This document shows, piece after piece, positions 1 to 11,718 of a stretch of 64,000 nucleotides of DNA. The translations under genes were made by a program, and so were the position numbers. Numbering within the stretch: position 1 is the first letter of the stretch; the number at the start of each line of letters is the position of its first letter. The notes below the pieces were generated by a model. That model did no database searches. It was given only the letters and a program-made list of their open reading frames with translations, and was not told where the DNA came from. Source of the stretch: Marsupella aquatica (taxonomy: Eukaryota; Marchantiophyta). Location: the NCBI GenBank assembly GCA_973895155.1, contig OZ316898.1, positions 11,718,001 to 11,782,000 on the forward strand. The letters are read 5' to 3'.

Positions 1-266
1 AGAATACAATTGTGGCAAACACAGAATTACTGCCAATCAATTGGGTGAACCTTCGAATAAATATATATATTTTAACAGATGTGTTAGGAGGATGGGAGTT
101 TATACCCAAACTTGACACTGATTAGATTGTACACAGTCTTTCATTGAATCTTTTGAAAGAAGCTAGACACAGGTCTAGACGCCAAAGTGAGGGGGACTGG
201 CCCCAAAAAGGAGGAGCATCCTTTCAACATGAAAATCTCACTCTTGTTCAAGTCAGCTGAAATTAA

Positions 267-1830
267 TTGCTTGTGTTGTGGCCATGCAAAGGAGTAAGAA
301 AGGAGGGGCATGCCATTCTGCCAAAAAAAGGTTCACTTGTTTCCAATTCAGGTGGGGACACTAGTGGTGGACCTTGCCACCCAGCACCCTCACCAATCCC
401 AGCACCCACACCTAAGTGCCCCTGGTGCCCGAACGCCTCCAAGAAATACCTTGAGCAAGCAACCTAGTGCTCCTTGCACCACCAGCGGCCCTTCCCATAC
501 GAAGCTGCACTTGCTCTCCAACACGACCGCTACTCAACGGTCCTCACAGTCTGCACAAGCAACCAAGTGTCTCGGTAAGTAACCCTTCAGGATTTAGATC
601 TCCCTAAGTCTAGCATCTTAACTCAAGTTCAACAGACATTGGTAAGTAGGTTAGCGATAGGTCCTCCCGATGCCATAGACCGGAACCAGAATCGACGCCC
701 ACTGTTCATCCAGAATAGCTCCTTCCTTGGCGCAGCCCGGGTTCCCCCTCGTACCTATCCATCACCAACTAACCGCCCTGCCCCCAGGACATGCTCATGG
801 CCCAAGTAGCGTAGCTTGCCCTAAAGCTTGTCCCAACACGCCGGGACCAGAATGGCCCCGATTCTATCAACCAACTCCCGGTTCTCGCCCCACTGATGGT
901 CTAGGGGCCAAGTGCCCTAACTTGGAGCTCAACCTCCACATTTACTTGGCCTCGCCTCCCTAACGCAAGCTCCCTTGGAAGATTGAACGCGGCTTGGCTG
1001 CTGTTTCGACAGGATTTGGCAAGCGGGCGAGATAACACCAACAAACCTCGAGAACCCATGGCCCCCTTAGACCCATCTGAGCTCAGGAGGACATAGTCCT
1101 TCTTGAAAGATTTTGGAAGTTATTGCCATTTCCATTTGGCGTTTTCTCTTAGTGTCGCGACCGCCGCGGCTCACAACTTCAGCTCACCCTTAGCCCCAAG
1201 GGAGACACCACTCCCCTCATATATGCTTCTCAAAACCTATCACCCCCGGATCAACTTTGGTCCTCAACTTTTTGGTCCTCAACCCGGATCATATCCTGCA
1301 TGTTAGGGCGCGCCACCAATTGGCAACGCCCATAACTTCCTAGTTAGGCGTCCGCAAGCGGAGTGCCTTAGCCCGTTGTGATCAGGCCGACCGAGTGCTC
1401 ATGCCTAGGCCCTCAGATCTCATCACCGCTCAAGGCCCCCGATCAGCCAAACCTGGATTGGGCCATAACTCATGCCCCAAGCGTCCATTGCCCATGGTGT
1501 CAACTCCATTGGCCTTGGGCCCAAGAGGAGCTCTCACTCAAGCCCTCAGAACTCAAAGTCCGTCCGGGGGTTCGGACGGTCGACCTTGAGCCCGGCCCCT
1601 TTCCACTTGACCCGACCAACTCTCAGCTAGTCTAAGTCCTTGGTGTGTGTCACCAGCTTGGCGCCTTGCCTTTGTTAGTGCCACGTCTCATTGCCCACAA
1701 GTCTCCCCATGCTAGTCCTCCCCGGATGGCCTCTCCGGGCCTAAACCATAAGGGAGCTTGGCGTCGGAGTCAACGACGCTGGAGCTAAGTGTTAAGGTAG
1801 TCGAGTTCCGGGACTACACTGTTTTACCTC
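267..1830. repeat. Degenerate LTR-like dispersed repeat, copy A
   Basis: This is a C-rich non-coding stretch. From about 1200 to 1830 it is clearly related to 9500-10050: both hold, in the same order, a 'CTCATATATG' block, a 'CTAGTTAGG(C/T)GTCCG' block, 'GAGCTCTCACTCAAGC', and 'GGAGCTAAGTG' near the right end. A third, shorter match lies at 39590-39680. The short open frames inside it have no family features and are not conserved between copies. The order and length suggest an old LTR of a Gypsy-like element, but no paired LTR, primer site or gag-pol is present, so that is inference. Confidence 0.5.
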
Positions 1831-2110
1831 ACAATTGCACTAACATTATTAGAGATATTTGTAAAGTTGAGACAAAGTTTGACAGACAGATTCAGCTAAC
1901 CACGGATGATTAGTCAAAAGGTGTCGATAATTGGAAAGTAAACTACATTGATGGAAGAAGGTTGAGTTAACACTAAACTGAGATGAGTTAGGGGTAAAAT
2001 GTAACAAGTGTCATGTTCACAATGAAAGTTGCAAGATTGGGTGTCTTTTGGAAAGAACCGACATCATGCTACGTACTATTTGCAGTTCTTGAGCTATGAG
2101 TTCTTGAGCT

Positions 2111-2131
2111 ATGCACTTTGAGACATCATAG
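2111..2131 (+). repeat. Left arm of a 21-bp perfect inverted repeat
   Basis: The 21 bases at 2111-2131 (starting ATGCACTTTGAG) are exactly the reverse complement of 5056-5076. The arm lies about 95 bp before the transposase frame. It does not extend beyond 21 bp on either side. It could be a relic of terminal repeats or a small inserted element; typical PIF/Harbinger ends with TTA/TAA target duplications were not seen here. Confidence 0.55.
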
Positions 2132-2224
2132 ATATGTTTCCTTGCTCGCGCACGCGCCCGCTCGCTCTTAGCACACCTTTCAGTTTCACTGAACTTCTAA
2201 ATCATTGAGGAACAGTGAAGGACC

Positions 2225-3378
2225 ATGGATTTGCAACTGTTCCCTGCGCTCAAAATGGATATGGATGGTCTCCCAGCTTTAGTCGAGGAAACTGATGACA
2301 AGCTTGAAGAATTCGATCTGCAGTTGTTCATGTTGATGACGATGGCAATGCAGGCATACGTGATGCTCCTTGACTACTTTCAATCTATTGAGCTTTCCAT
2401 TGAAAGTCAGGTAACAATGAATCCTACAAGACCAATTGACGATCTTCTGTCAAAGTATGCAGCAACGCCTCAATTATTCAAGGATTTAACCAATTTCACT
2501 CTTGAGGAGTTCCACGAGCTATGTGCTTTGGTTTGTCCAACAATTGAAATGAACGCACGATCTACAGGCCAAGGCCATAAGCTCAAGGATCGCCCTTGCA
2601 AAGCTTCACCGGAGCAGAGATTGTTCAGCTTCATTTTATACATGAAACACGATAATACAATCTACTTTGATGTTGCACACTGGAACTGGGCTAAGTATTT
2701 TGTTTGTGATGATGCAATTTATGTTGCATCTTGTGTCAATGAAGCCATAGCGGATGAGATCCGGTGGCCTACTATTGAGGAGAGAATTGAACTAGGCCAG
2801 GTAATAACAAATTTACCGGGATTTATTGGATTTGTAGATGGAACTCTTTGTAAGATTCGCAGACCTTTTGAGAATGAGAACCATAGCAAATGGTTCCAAG
2901 GTCGGAAAAAAATGTACTGCTTGAACTCTACTATCCTGGTCGATCATAATGGCTTGTTCATTTACGTAGACCCGGGATATCCTGGGAGTTTTCATGATGT
3001 TACAATTTTGAAGGACTCTTGGGTGGAGCGTAATTGGCTACATCTGTTTGCGAACCAAACAGGGTACTCAGAATTTGTTTTAGGTGACCAGGGGTACACA
3101 TCATGGAGAAGGTTATAATGAGAAGCTTTAGCAAGGTCAAAATCAGGGCTATGGGTTTAGATCAAAGTCTGGTGAAAGTCTTCAACAAGATGCACGCCGG
3201 ATACAGGGTACAGGTGGAATGGGGTATTGGTGGGATGAATCAGAAGTGGCGAAGGCTGATGAAGAGATTCGACCTTGTTAAGCCAAAGTTCAGCATCACT
3301 TTCAATGCTGCTGCCCTGCTGACCAATTTTCTGCATAGACGAAGAAGGGACATGCGTGTGGAGATTGCAGGGCCATGA
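2225..3378 (+). pseudogene. PIF/Harbinger-type DDE transposase, frameshifted
   Basis: The product would be the nuclear DDE endonuclease that cuts and rejoins PIF/Harbinger transposons. The first frame (2225-3118, up to 297 codons) carries a conserved N-terminal block, then 'GFVDGT' with the first catalytic Asp, 'DPGYPGSFHD' with the second Asp, and 'LGDQGY'. It then hits a stop, while the rest of the domain continues in another frame from about 3103: 'HAGYRVQVEWGIG' has the family's closing Glu, followed by 'KWRRLMKRFDL'. All three catalytic acidic residues survive, but the frame is broken near 3110. Residues before 'NPTRPIDDLL' may include non-coding sequence or an earlier exon. The convergent SANT-like frame at 5082-6514 could be the partner protein these elements need. 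Confidence 0.8.
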
Positions 3379-3492
3379 GAAAGGGGAGATTGGGGATGGG
3401 CAGGAGACTATTGACAGATGTAGTATTGATTTGAGCACATCACACTTTAAAAGTGATAGTGGATCCATGTAAAAGTGAAAGTATCCTGACAA

Positions 3493-5055
3493 ACATCAAT
3501 TTAAAGTGTTTTTTCTTCACTGTAGTAAATATACATAGACTTTTTACAGAAAAAGGCCAAATAGAGTACAAAAGAATAAACAAGAGAGGTCCCAAGTGGA
3601 CAAAACCAAATGCAAAAGAAGTGAGCAAAAGGAAACCCTAAAAACCAAGAAAGAAGAACTAAAAGAAGTGAGCAAAAGGAAACCCCTAAAAACCAAGAAA
3701 GAGAAACTAAAACTACCGCAAATGGACCGAGGTCCTCATCATACCTAGCAAATGTGGCAACAAGCTAGTGGTCTACATCAAGTGTCAAAACTAGATCGGC
3801 AAGTGGGACAGGAATGTCCTCTAGGGGGGCTAGCCGCTGCGGAGTCACACTAGCACCCACTCTCAGAGATCGACGATAGACGGCCCGAGCTTGAGCACGC
3901 TGTAAGGTGACTATAGTGCATTGGGTTCTGTGAGCTCTTTTTTTTATGCAATGCAATTGTTTTTTAGAATTTTTGTTCTTAGCTTGAATTAGGTCTACTT
4001 GGAATGTGCGAGAACCAAGAAGGCTATGTAGATTTTTTTCTATTTCTTGAAACTACAGTCACAACCTCAAAGCTAGCAATCATGTCGTTTATCAACCTGC
4101 ACACGGATGACATTTGCTAGGTTCTGAACCCGAGGTTTACTAAAGTGTCAGTTCTTGAGCTAGACAAAAGCAAGCCATGGGCCCAAGCTTTAGTATCTCA
4201 GATTAAGATTTTAGCCTTTGTGGTGTCAATACAATCGCAAATGTAAGTCGTCAGCTGACAATCTTGTTTGGATGCATGCGCTGGACCCACACCCCTATAG
4301 ATAAGACACATTAGCCTTTTTGGTGTGAATTGAATAGAATCTCTCTGCAAAAACAGCCTTTTTTGGATGCCCTAAATCTATATCCTTTTTTGTGAGACAG
4401 GAATAAGAAGCCAGCCTTTTTTTGGTTTCAAAACAATAGAATGTCTTGTCTGGATGCCCTAGATCTACACCCGGTTTGATAACACTTTCCCCTATATAAA
4501 AGGAATGAATTCAGTATTCAATTAGGGCAGTGCAGAAAGGAACTAGTGCAATTTTTGAGAGGGAATCGAAGGAGTTAGTAGTAAAAGTGACAGAAAGAAA
4601 ACTTGACTAAGTCCTTCATTAAATTTAGAATACTCCACGGCCGACTCCACGGTGCTGTCATGCACACTACCGTGGAGTGACAAGCAACAAAATGGTACTA
4701 AAACACACGATTGTTCATATCAAAAACTCACAAAAGGTGACAGAATCTATCAGCAGCATGTGGTCGAAATGTTACATGTTCTTTTCTTGTTAATTGAAAA
4801 GCAATTAAAACAACTATTACAAAGCTTGTTCTCATCCATTCAAACCAAAATGCGCTGCCCACAAATGGTGACTTAATTGAAGTAGTCTGTATTTATATCT
4901 TTATGACTACATGTGCTACAACCCAAGGGTCGAAAACATCCACAGTTTTTGAAACCAACAGAAATAGGTGACTGCTACTTCAATTCTAAAGTTCTTCATT
5001 GAAACCACTGCCTAAAATTCCAAACTTTGCAACTAAAACAAAATGTTACGTAATA
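3493..5055. other. Non-coding interval with short degenerate repeats
   Basis: No gene is visible. Between 4257 and 4480 a motif close to 'GGATGCCCTAGATCTACACC' recurs with 'AGCCTTTTT' tracts. A TATA-like 'CTATATAAAAG' follows near 4493. A purine-rich piece near 3610-3700 is repeated twice ('AGCAAAAGGAAACCC'). A minus-strand frame at 3765-3956 has no recognisable domain. Confidence 0.35.
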
Positions 5056-5076
5056 CTATGATGTCTCAAAGTGCAT
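5056..5076 (-). repeat. Right arm of the 21-bp inverted repeat
   Basis: Exact reverse complement of 2111-2131. It lies just beyond the 3' end of the minus-strand SANT-like frame, so the pair brackets the transposase but not that second gene. Confidence 0.55.
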
Positions 5077-5081
5077 GCAAT

Positions 5082-6514
5082 CTATATAATTCCAAAAGCT
5101 TCCTTGTGCTTGTATTTGAACTCCTCCTCTGTGATCAGATCAAGTGTCCGTTGCTTCTCCAAGAGAGAAACCTTAGCCATCGTGCTCTTGGCCTGGGACT
5201 CAACTGATCTAGAATCAACTATCTGCTGTCTATCAGATTTCAAGCTCTTGAATTCAGTTAAGATATCAACCATGCTTTTGCCAACATGTTTGAGACTCTC
5301 TTTCTTAGTGAAGGGGTTGGGCAGAATTGGATCAATGCGAGTTGTTGCTGCAGGGGGTCAAGGTGGAGCAACAGATCTTGATGCCTCTGTATTGGAAACC
5401 TGACTAGAATTACTACCATGCATGGCATCCTCCCTGATTTTCAAAACGCTCCTAGCCTTCCATGATGGCGTTTCCATCAGCTTCTTCATGAGTGTTGGGT
5501 CTTGCAATGTAGCTCCTGCATCTCCCTCAGGGTTATTCACCCCTGACTTCATGTCCTTCACACTATCTCTCAAGTGCTCTTTGAGTGTCTCCTCTTTGAA
5601 TGGTGAATTTGGGAACTCCTTCTTGTAATCCACGTAAACATGACCCCAGACTTTCTTTGGAACAAGCTGCTTCGTTTTTCGCTTTCTCCCCTGGCTGAAT
5701 TTTTGGAAATGATCCCAATACGCCTGCACAAGAGTTCCTATATGATTGTTGTCAACAACTCGTCTTCCCTTCACCGTCTTCTTTCCCTTTCGTTTCCCGT
5801 CATCATGACGCTTATGTTGACGCTGCTTGTCTCTGTGCTGCACATCCTCAATGTTTGCAGCACTGCTAGAGCTATCTGAATCAGAACCAGAATCCATTGA
5901 CATTTGTTTCATTTTGGACCCGCTATTGCTGCTACTGTCAGAGCTCAGCTCGACCTGCTCAGGGCTGTCGAAAATCACAGGCCCAACTTTTGCTCTCACC
6001 GATTCTAGTAAGAAAATTGCTCCATGATCTCCCGCACAATAATCTGTATCTTTAATTGCTTGCCTCTTAAGATCCTTCAGTTTGTCATTCCAATAATCCA
6101 CTGAACATGTGCACCAGCGAAGCAATTAACAATCACATGTACGCATGATAGATGCACACTCGATCAAAAATTGCAATGCATGAAAGAAATGTACAGAACA
6201 AACCGTGTCTCCATAGACAATCAAATAGTTGAAGCAGAGCTGTACCGTTTGGGTTTCTTCAGTAGCTCAGACCTCTTGGCTATTGCTCGCTCTTTTCCCA
6301 ATGTCTGTCCGCCATGAATCTCATCAAGATCTATTACAAAGGGGTTTGCCTCTCTTTCTGGAGGTCGAGGACAGTGGGCTCGAGCTTTCTTGCATGAGAG
6401 AGTACACTCTAGAGTCATCTTCCCTGTCGCGCCCCTTCTCTCCTTTTCTGCGCCTTCCATGGTTGTTGTATCAAGTTGAATCAATCGCGATCGGAGTTGC
6501 TTCTCAGCTGCCAT
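5082..6514 (-). pseudogene. SANT/Myb-like DNA-binding protein, possible PIF/Harbinger partner
   Basis: Two minus-strand blocks. The upstream block (ATG at 6514, running to about 6242) ends at a donor-like CG|GTACAG. The downstream block starts near an acceptor at about 6117 (TTCAG|TGGATTATTGG). The simple join does not keep frame, so either the splice sites differ or there is an indel. The second block encodes 'VDYWNDKLKDLK', an acidic serine run, a basic stretch (residues like 'KRHDDGKRKGKK'), then 'VWGHVYVDYKKEFPNSPF', which looks like a SANT-type helix. A TGA at 5358-5360 interrupts it, but the same frame continues to 5082 through a Lys/Glu-rich coiled-coil tail. Proteins of this build accompany PIF/Harbinger transposases; assigning it to the 2.2-kb element is inference from position. 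Confidence 0.45.
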
Positions 6515-7703
6515 GGTTGCCAGTGAGTGTGTGTCTCCCCACGTTTGTGTCCAACGACTGCTCAACTTCTCAAAAATGAAATCGGGATGGGAAAGTTTTT
6601 CCCAATGTTTTCTTCAAAAAAAACATACCGTCCTGTTTTCATTCCCTTTGTACCGGAAATGCGTAACTGGAGTTAGGGCTCGACCTGGCTCATCCTTAGT
6701 TAAGTCCAACCGTGGGCGACTAGCCCAGATATATTCAACTTTACAAATATCTCTATTCACCTGAGAAGATTGCAGCTTTGTGTGGTCTTCATCCAAACTA
6801 ATTTCTAGAATTAGAGGTGGGTATGAACTAGCTCCTTGATCTAGAGAATAAAATAATTGTTGTTGGGAGTGATGAGGAGGTGAGTTGGTACATGCTGAGT
6901 GATGAAAGACTGCCCAAGAATTACAAGGTAGCTATATTAGAATGGATTGAGCATTTTTGGCCATATGTGTTTGTTTATGAATTTTTTTTAATCCTGAGTA
7001 CCTTTAAGGTGCTTCTGAAACACCTCCTACATATATACCAACCCCTTCATATTTGTTCATCCCATTGATAGTCATGGGACTACAGGGTGGTTTTCTAGTT
7101 TACAAGCTTCACAGAAGAAGCTTAATGGGATCCTGAAGCAAATATATCAATATTGAATCTTGTATTGAATGTGGTTACCTGTTGATTTTGTGAGCAACAG
7201 ATCAAGTAGCTTGGTCACCAAGATGGCTGCATAGGGCATACTGGTCAAAGTCGGTAAGTTACATTGCATAAGCATGATTAAGGGGCCTATCAACCCTGTG
7301 ATAGATCCAAAGAAGCCTAGGTCATAGATGAAATTGACTTTTGCAAAACCTTGCAAATGAGAAAGCAAAGCAAAAAGGAAAAAGGGAAAAAAATCTTACT
7401 TAATAACAAAAAGGAACAAACAAAATACAATGAAATGAAAGCAAAAGGTTGAAGTAATTTGTGGGAAAAGGAAAGAAAAACCACAATTTATTAAAAAAAG
7501 TTAAGCAAAAGGAAGAAGTAAATTGTGGGAATGCCCACAAAGAGAAAGGGAAGGAGAATGTGAGGCCACTATTCTTAGAGCCTACAATGGAAAGCAAAAG
7601 GTTGACAACCCATAAGAGTGATGGTGATGATCAGAGCCAAGAAAGGCGTTTTACATTATTTACTCTTATTTCTCAATCCACTATTCACTATTTATAGACC
7701 CCA
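6515..7703. other. Interval without recognisable genes
   Basis: AT-rich sequence with purine-rich tracts near 7370-7560. Only short frames without family features are present. Confidence 0.3.
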
Positions 7704-8060
7704 CTAGCCCAATGCCCGTGAGTTGCACAAAAGATGTCAAGGTCATAAAAAGATGTCGAGGTGATAAAAGATGTCGAGGAGAGAAAAGATATTGAAAAGA
7801 AAAAAGATGTTAAGGAGAGAAAAAAAATCTGAGGTGAAAGAAAATGTTGAGGTGATACAAGATATGAAGATGAGAAAAAGATGTTGAGGTGAGAAAAAGA
7901 TATCAAAGTGATCAGAAGATGTAGAGGTGATAAAAATGCCAGGTGATAAAAGATGTTGAGTTGATAAAAAGATGCCAAGGTGATAAAAAGATGTTGAGGT
8001 GATAAAAGATGTCGAGGGGAGAAAATATGTCAAAGAGATAAACTTAAAGATATTGAAGCG
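7704..8060 (-). mobile_element. Helitron-like 3' terminus with adjacent 20-bp minisatellite
   Basis: Read on the minus strand, the end is GTGCAACTCAC (short hairpin), then a 10-nt spacer, then CTAG followed by T. This is the plant Helitron 3' signature and matches the end at 32905. Inside it (7728-8060) about seventeen degenerate units near 'AAAAGATGTCGAGGTGATAA' are arrayed. The minus-strand Phe/Ser-rich frames here are artefacts of the repeat. No 5' TC end or coding region was found, so this is a non-autonomous or truncated copy. Confidence 0.6.
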
Positions 8061-9330
8061 ATAAAAGATGTTGAGTCAATAACATTGCCCATTCACTCCA
8101 CAATTGTAATTACAGCCATTTTATTATTGCAATTGTTGCAATCAATTATCATTGTGACCATTTCATTGTTGTGACCATTTTATATGTTGGGCCATTCATG
8201 TTGTGTCCTTGGTCAATATGCTTATCCCAGAAAAGAATTTAGGGTTTAGTGTTAATGTAAGTTGAAAGAAATACTTCATAGAGAGAATAGAAAAAATAAG
8301 ATATTCTCCCCTAAATAGCCTGTTCTCCACTTTGCTATAAATAATGTATTTTCAACTTAAAACTCTAATTAATATTGTTCTTTTTTAATAAGTTTACTTT
8401 ACGTGAATGGGGCAAACATGTGTCCAAAAGTGATCCGCATGATTTGTCACAAAGAACTGTTAGTTATGCAAGAAGAACCAAAATTGAGTATTTGTGTTTG
8501 AGGCAAGGCAAAGAAACTAGTTAGACCCTCTAAGTGTAAAAACAATGGAAAACTCAAAAGTTACATTTCAAGTAAACAAACAAAAGAGTAAAATAGGGGT
8601 GAAAGAAAATCATCTTTAGATGAGTCATTTTTGATATATCAGTGTTTCTGGCAATCTATTTCAATTTAATTTGCATGTTTTTTAAATGATGACAAGTACA
8701 AAGAAACTCTTCAACTACTCTAACATTTACCAAGGTAATTTAAGAAACCCTTTGGCTACTATGGATAGAGGAGTAACAAACAAAGGTGAAAAATGCCATT
8801 AATAACTAGTATGGGTAGAGGAATACCAAGGGACTCTAAGACCTTTCAACTGGTATGGACAAAGTAATCTTTTGCATTGCATGAACTATGAATGTTACAT
8901 GTATTGTATAGACATAGAGGTACTAAGGGAAACGTTTTCCATGGAGAATTACCCTCACTATTACCATAAATATATGTAATACTATATGTCTTCAATAAAA
9001 TTATCCTAACTACATTTAAAATTCAGTTCATTTAGGATCCTCGATTTAATATTTGTCCTCTCATCTATCTATTCCAATTGGCAACTCTTCATGGCTCCAA
9101 ATAATTCTAATAAAACAAGCTTACATAACCAATTACTAGGCATACTTGAACTAATTATGTTTTAATAATTATTGTTTTGTACGTACACTCTTCATTTTTT
9201 CTCATTATTTGTTCATCCAATGCCTTGCCCTTGGCCAAGAAAGTATTATATAATTTAAATTTAATGTTATTTATCACTTCTTCATTCACTATATTTCTGT
9301 TTATTGTTGAGAAAAAGACATGATGGCCGT
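8061..9330. other. AT-rich interval, nothing recognised
   Basis: No gene or element is visible. It may belong to the body of the non-autonomous Helitron ending at 7704, but no 5' end could be placed. Confidence 0.3.
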
Positions 9331-10050
9331 CTAGAAAATAAACCCTAGACAAGGCCACTTGGTTGAAAGGGACTCCCTGGCCCCGAGTCCCCATAGCCCA
9401 TGCACATTTTCAGCAACCCAGCCCCTTTAATCCATGCACTGTCCACGGCCAACCAGTACCCTACAACCATGTTGCCTATGCAAGCCTATTTTAAAGGGTT
9501 TTTTTTCTTCTCATATATGTTTCTAGAGACCTGTCCACCCTACACCAACTTTGGTCCCTTATTTTTGGCCTCTCACTAAGACTCCAACCAAGTCAATTGG
9601 GCACGGAGCTAACTTGTCTGGTCGATAACTTTCTAGTTAGGTGTCCGTAGAAATGGGCCGACACAGTGCTCATGCTTGGTCCAAGGCAGCTCATCCGAGC
9701 CGTGTCAATTCTCATGCGTTAAGCGACTGTCCCGCACAAACTAAAAATTGTTGCACTTGGGTCCAAGTGGAGCTCTCACTCAAGCTCTCAAAACTCAGAG
9801 TCTGTTCGGGGTCCGGGCGATCCACCTTGAGCTCTGGATGGCCCAGTCAGCTCCTAACACCACTCCAGGTCCATTGTGGGCAACTCCAGCTCCATGCATC
9901 ACCTTTGCTAGAGTAAGGATTCCTTGCTCACAAGGCCTCTCACACTTAGTCCCTTCAAGATGAACATCTTGGCGCATGGACCCTATAGGAGCTTGTTGTC
10001 GGCATTAGCAACACTGGAGCTAAGTGGTAGAGTAATCTAGTTCTGTTACT
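9330..10050. repeat. Degenerate LTR-like dispersed repeat, copy B
   Basis: Collinear with 1200-1830: the 'CATATATGTTTCTAGAGACCTG' region, 'CTAGTTAGGTGTCCG', 'CAGTGCTCATGC', 'GAGCTCTCACTCAAGC' and 'GGAGCTAAGTGG' all appear in order. It is non-coding, and the frames inside it are not preserved between copies. Confidence 0.5.
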
Positions 10051-10860
10051 ATGTGAATATCTTGAGTAGCTATGGGAACTTCATGAGAGTGCATTTGTCA
10101 GAGTTCTGTTACCCTGGGGTTGTTATGATTCCTACAATTGACAACGTACATTGTAAAGACTGGAACACTCAATGTCCACACTGCTAACATCCAAAGTTTT
10201 TGAATAGCTAACTTTGGCATTCAATATCTCATTAGATACCCAATCCAATCGGCTATTCTAATCTTGCTAGCAGCAGTTTGGAAATATCTTTACAATGAGC
10301 CTAATATGGTCAATATGCACTAAAAATTGAGATATCTACTCATTTCCAAAAATTAGTCTGGCTTGTCACATTCAATTCACTTGTCTATCTAATATATATC
10401 ATATGAGAGCATATGAGAGTTTTGATGTGGTCAATCCAGTTATGAAAATGTATCCCACTGTTTTGGCAAACATGGAGATCCATGTGGGCTTGCATTTTCT
10501 TAACTAAGTCTAATAAGTCCCAATTCAGCCATTTTCTTAGTGGCAAAATTTTGCCAGATATATTGCACCTCTCAAAAAAGTATTTGTTCACTTTTGGCAA
10601 AGGGTTTGCTAAATAATCTGTTTGTCCTCCATTAGCCAGTTCCTTACCTAGCCACAGACTTTATTAGCTAGAATCTACCTAGCCACACACTCCACTAAAC
10701 CAATATATAGCAGTCATCTTTAAATCTAGGGAGATGTGGTCGTAAAAAATTAATCTAGAAATAAATAGATAAGTAGAATTACTACACTAGCATCTTCTCA
10801 TTCGCACAAGTTGGCATTTGCTATAGTGGCGAAAAAGAAAAAACCCTTAAAACTTAAAAC
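10051..10860. other. Interval without recognisable genes
   Basis: AT-rich sequence. A phrase near 10460 ('TTTTGGCAAACATGGAGATCC') resembles the repeat unit at 26290-26720, so this is probably old repeat DNA. No coding signal was found. Confidence 0.3.
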
Positions 10861-11039
10861 TTAAAACATCCCGATTACTTTTGTTATTATTTCCCCGACT
10901 TCCTTCAATTCCCGGGAAATGCCCTCCCGGGAAATGCCCCCCGCGCAACTTCTCCTTTGGGCGGGGCCGGGTAGGATTTCAAATTTCTCTGGTGGCCTTC
11001 TATATGACGAGCACGAACTCTTCCCGCGTAGGCCGAGGA

Positions 11040-11420
11040 TGGGAAAACCCTCCATGATCGTCGCTGCAATTCTCGTGCGCGAGCTTGGAATCAAGCTGGG
11101 AAGCTCCATGATCTTTGCTGCAATTCCTGTTGCGTGCTTGTAATGAAGCTGGGAAGCTCCATGGTCTTTGCTGCTATTCTTGTCGCAAGCTTGCAATGAA
11201 GCTGGGAGCACCATGATCTTTGCTGCAATTCTTGTCGCGAGCTTGTAATCAAGCTGGGAAGCTCCATGATCTTTGCTGCAGTTCTAGGTGCGAGCTCGTC
11301 ATCAAGCGGGGAAGTTCCATGATCTTTGCTCCATTCTTGTTGCGAGCTTGTAATCAAGCTGGGAAGGTCCATGATCTTTGCTGCAATTCTTATTGTGAGC
11401 TTGTAAGCGGAGAAGCAAGC
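11040..11420 (+). repeat. 53-bp minisatellite upstream of the RecQ gene
   Basis: The phrase 'CATGATCTTTGCTGC' (with small changes) recurs at about 11053, 11107, 11160, 11212, 11264, 11318 and 11370, a period of 52-54 bp and seven copies. Each unit also carries 'GCGAGCTTGTAATCAAGC' and 'GGGAAGCTCC'. The array ends about 300 bp before the inferred start codon of the helicase gene, so it lies in the promoter or 5' leader. The frames within it on both strands are repeat artefacts. Confidence 0.85.
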
Positions 11421-11718
11421 TTGACAGGTTTCTCGCGGGACGGCAGTGCTCACTTGATGTCTACCCACAGGGTGAGAAGCTCAGGCTAAAACGATGAACT
11501 GGCAATGAACGATCTTATGGAAGATGACGAACAAGGAGGTTCTCGTCGATAACGAAGGATATCGGCAACTCTTCCGTAGGTCCGCTGTTCGTTTCGCTGA
11601 CCTCGGCAAGTGGTGGCAATTGGATTTGTCATGTGCAGTGCAGTGGCATTCTACTGTGTCGCAGAGATCCAATGCCTGTTTTACAGATACCTAGGTCTTC
11701 TCAACGGTACGGCTGTTC

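Noticed and set aside
7688-8033. Phe/Ser-rich minus-strand frames resembling membrane proteins
   Set aside because: Artefacts of the 20-bp purine-rich minisatellite at the Helitron end.
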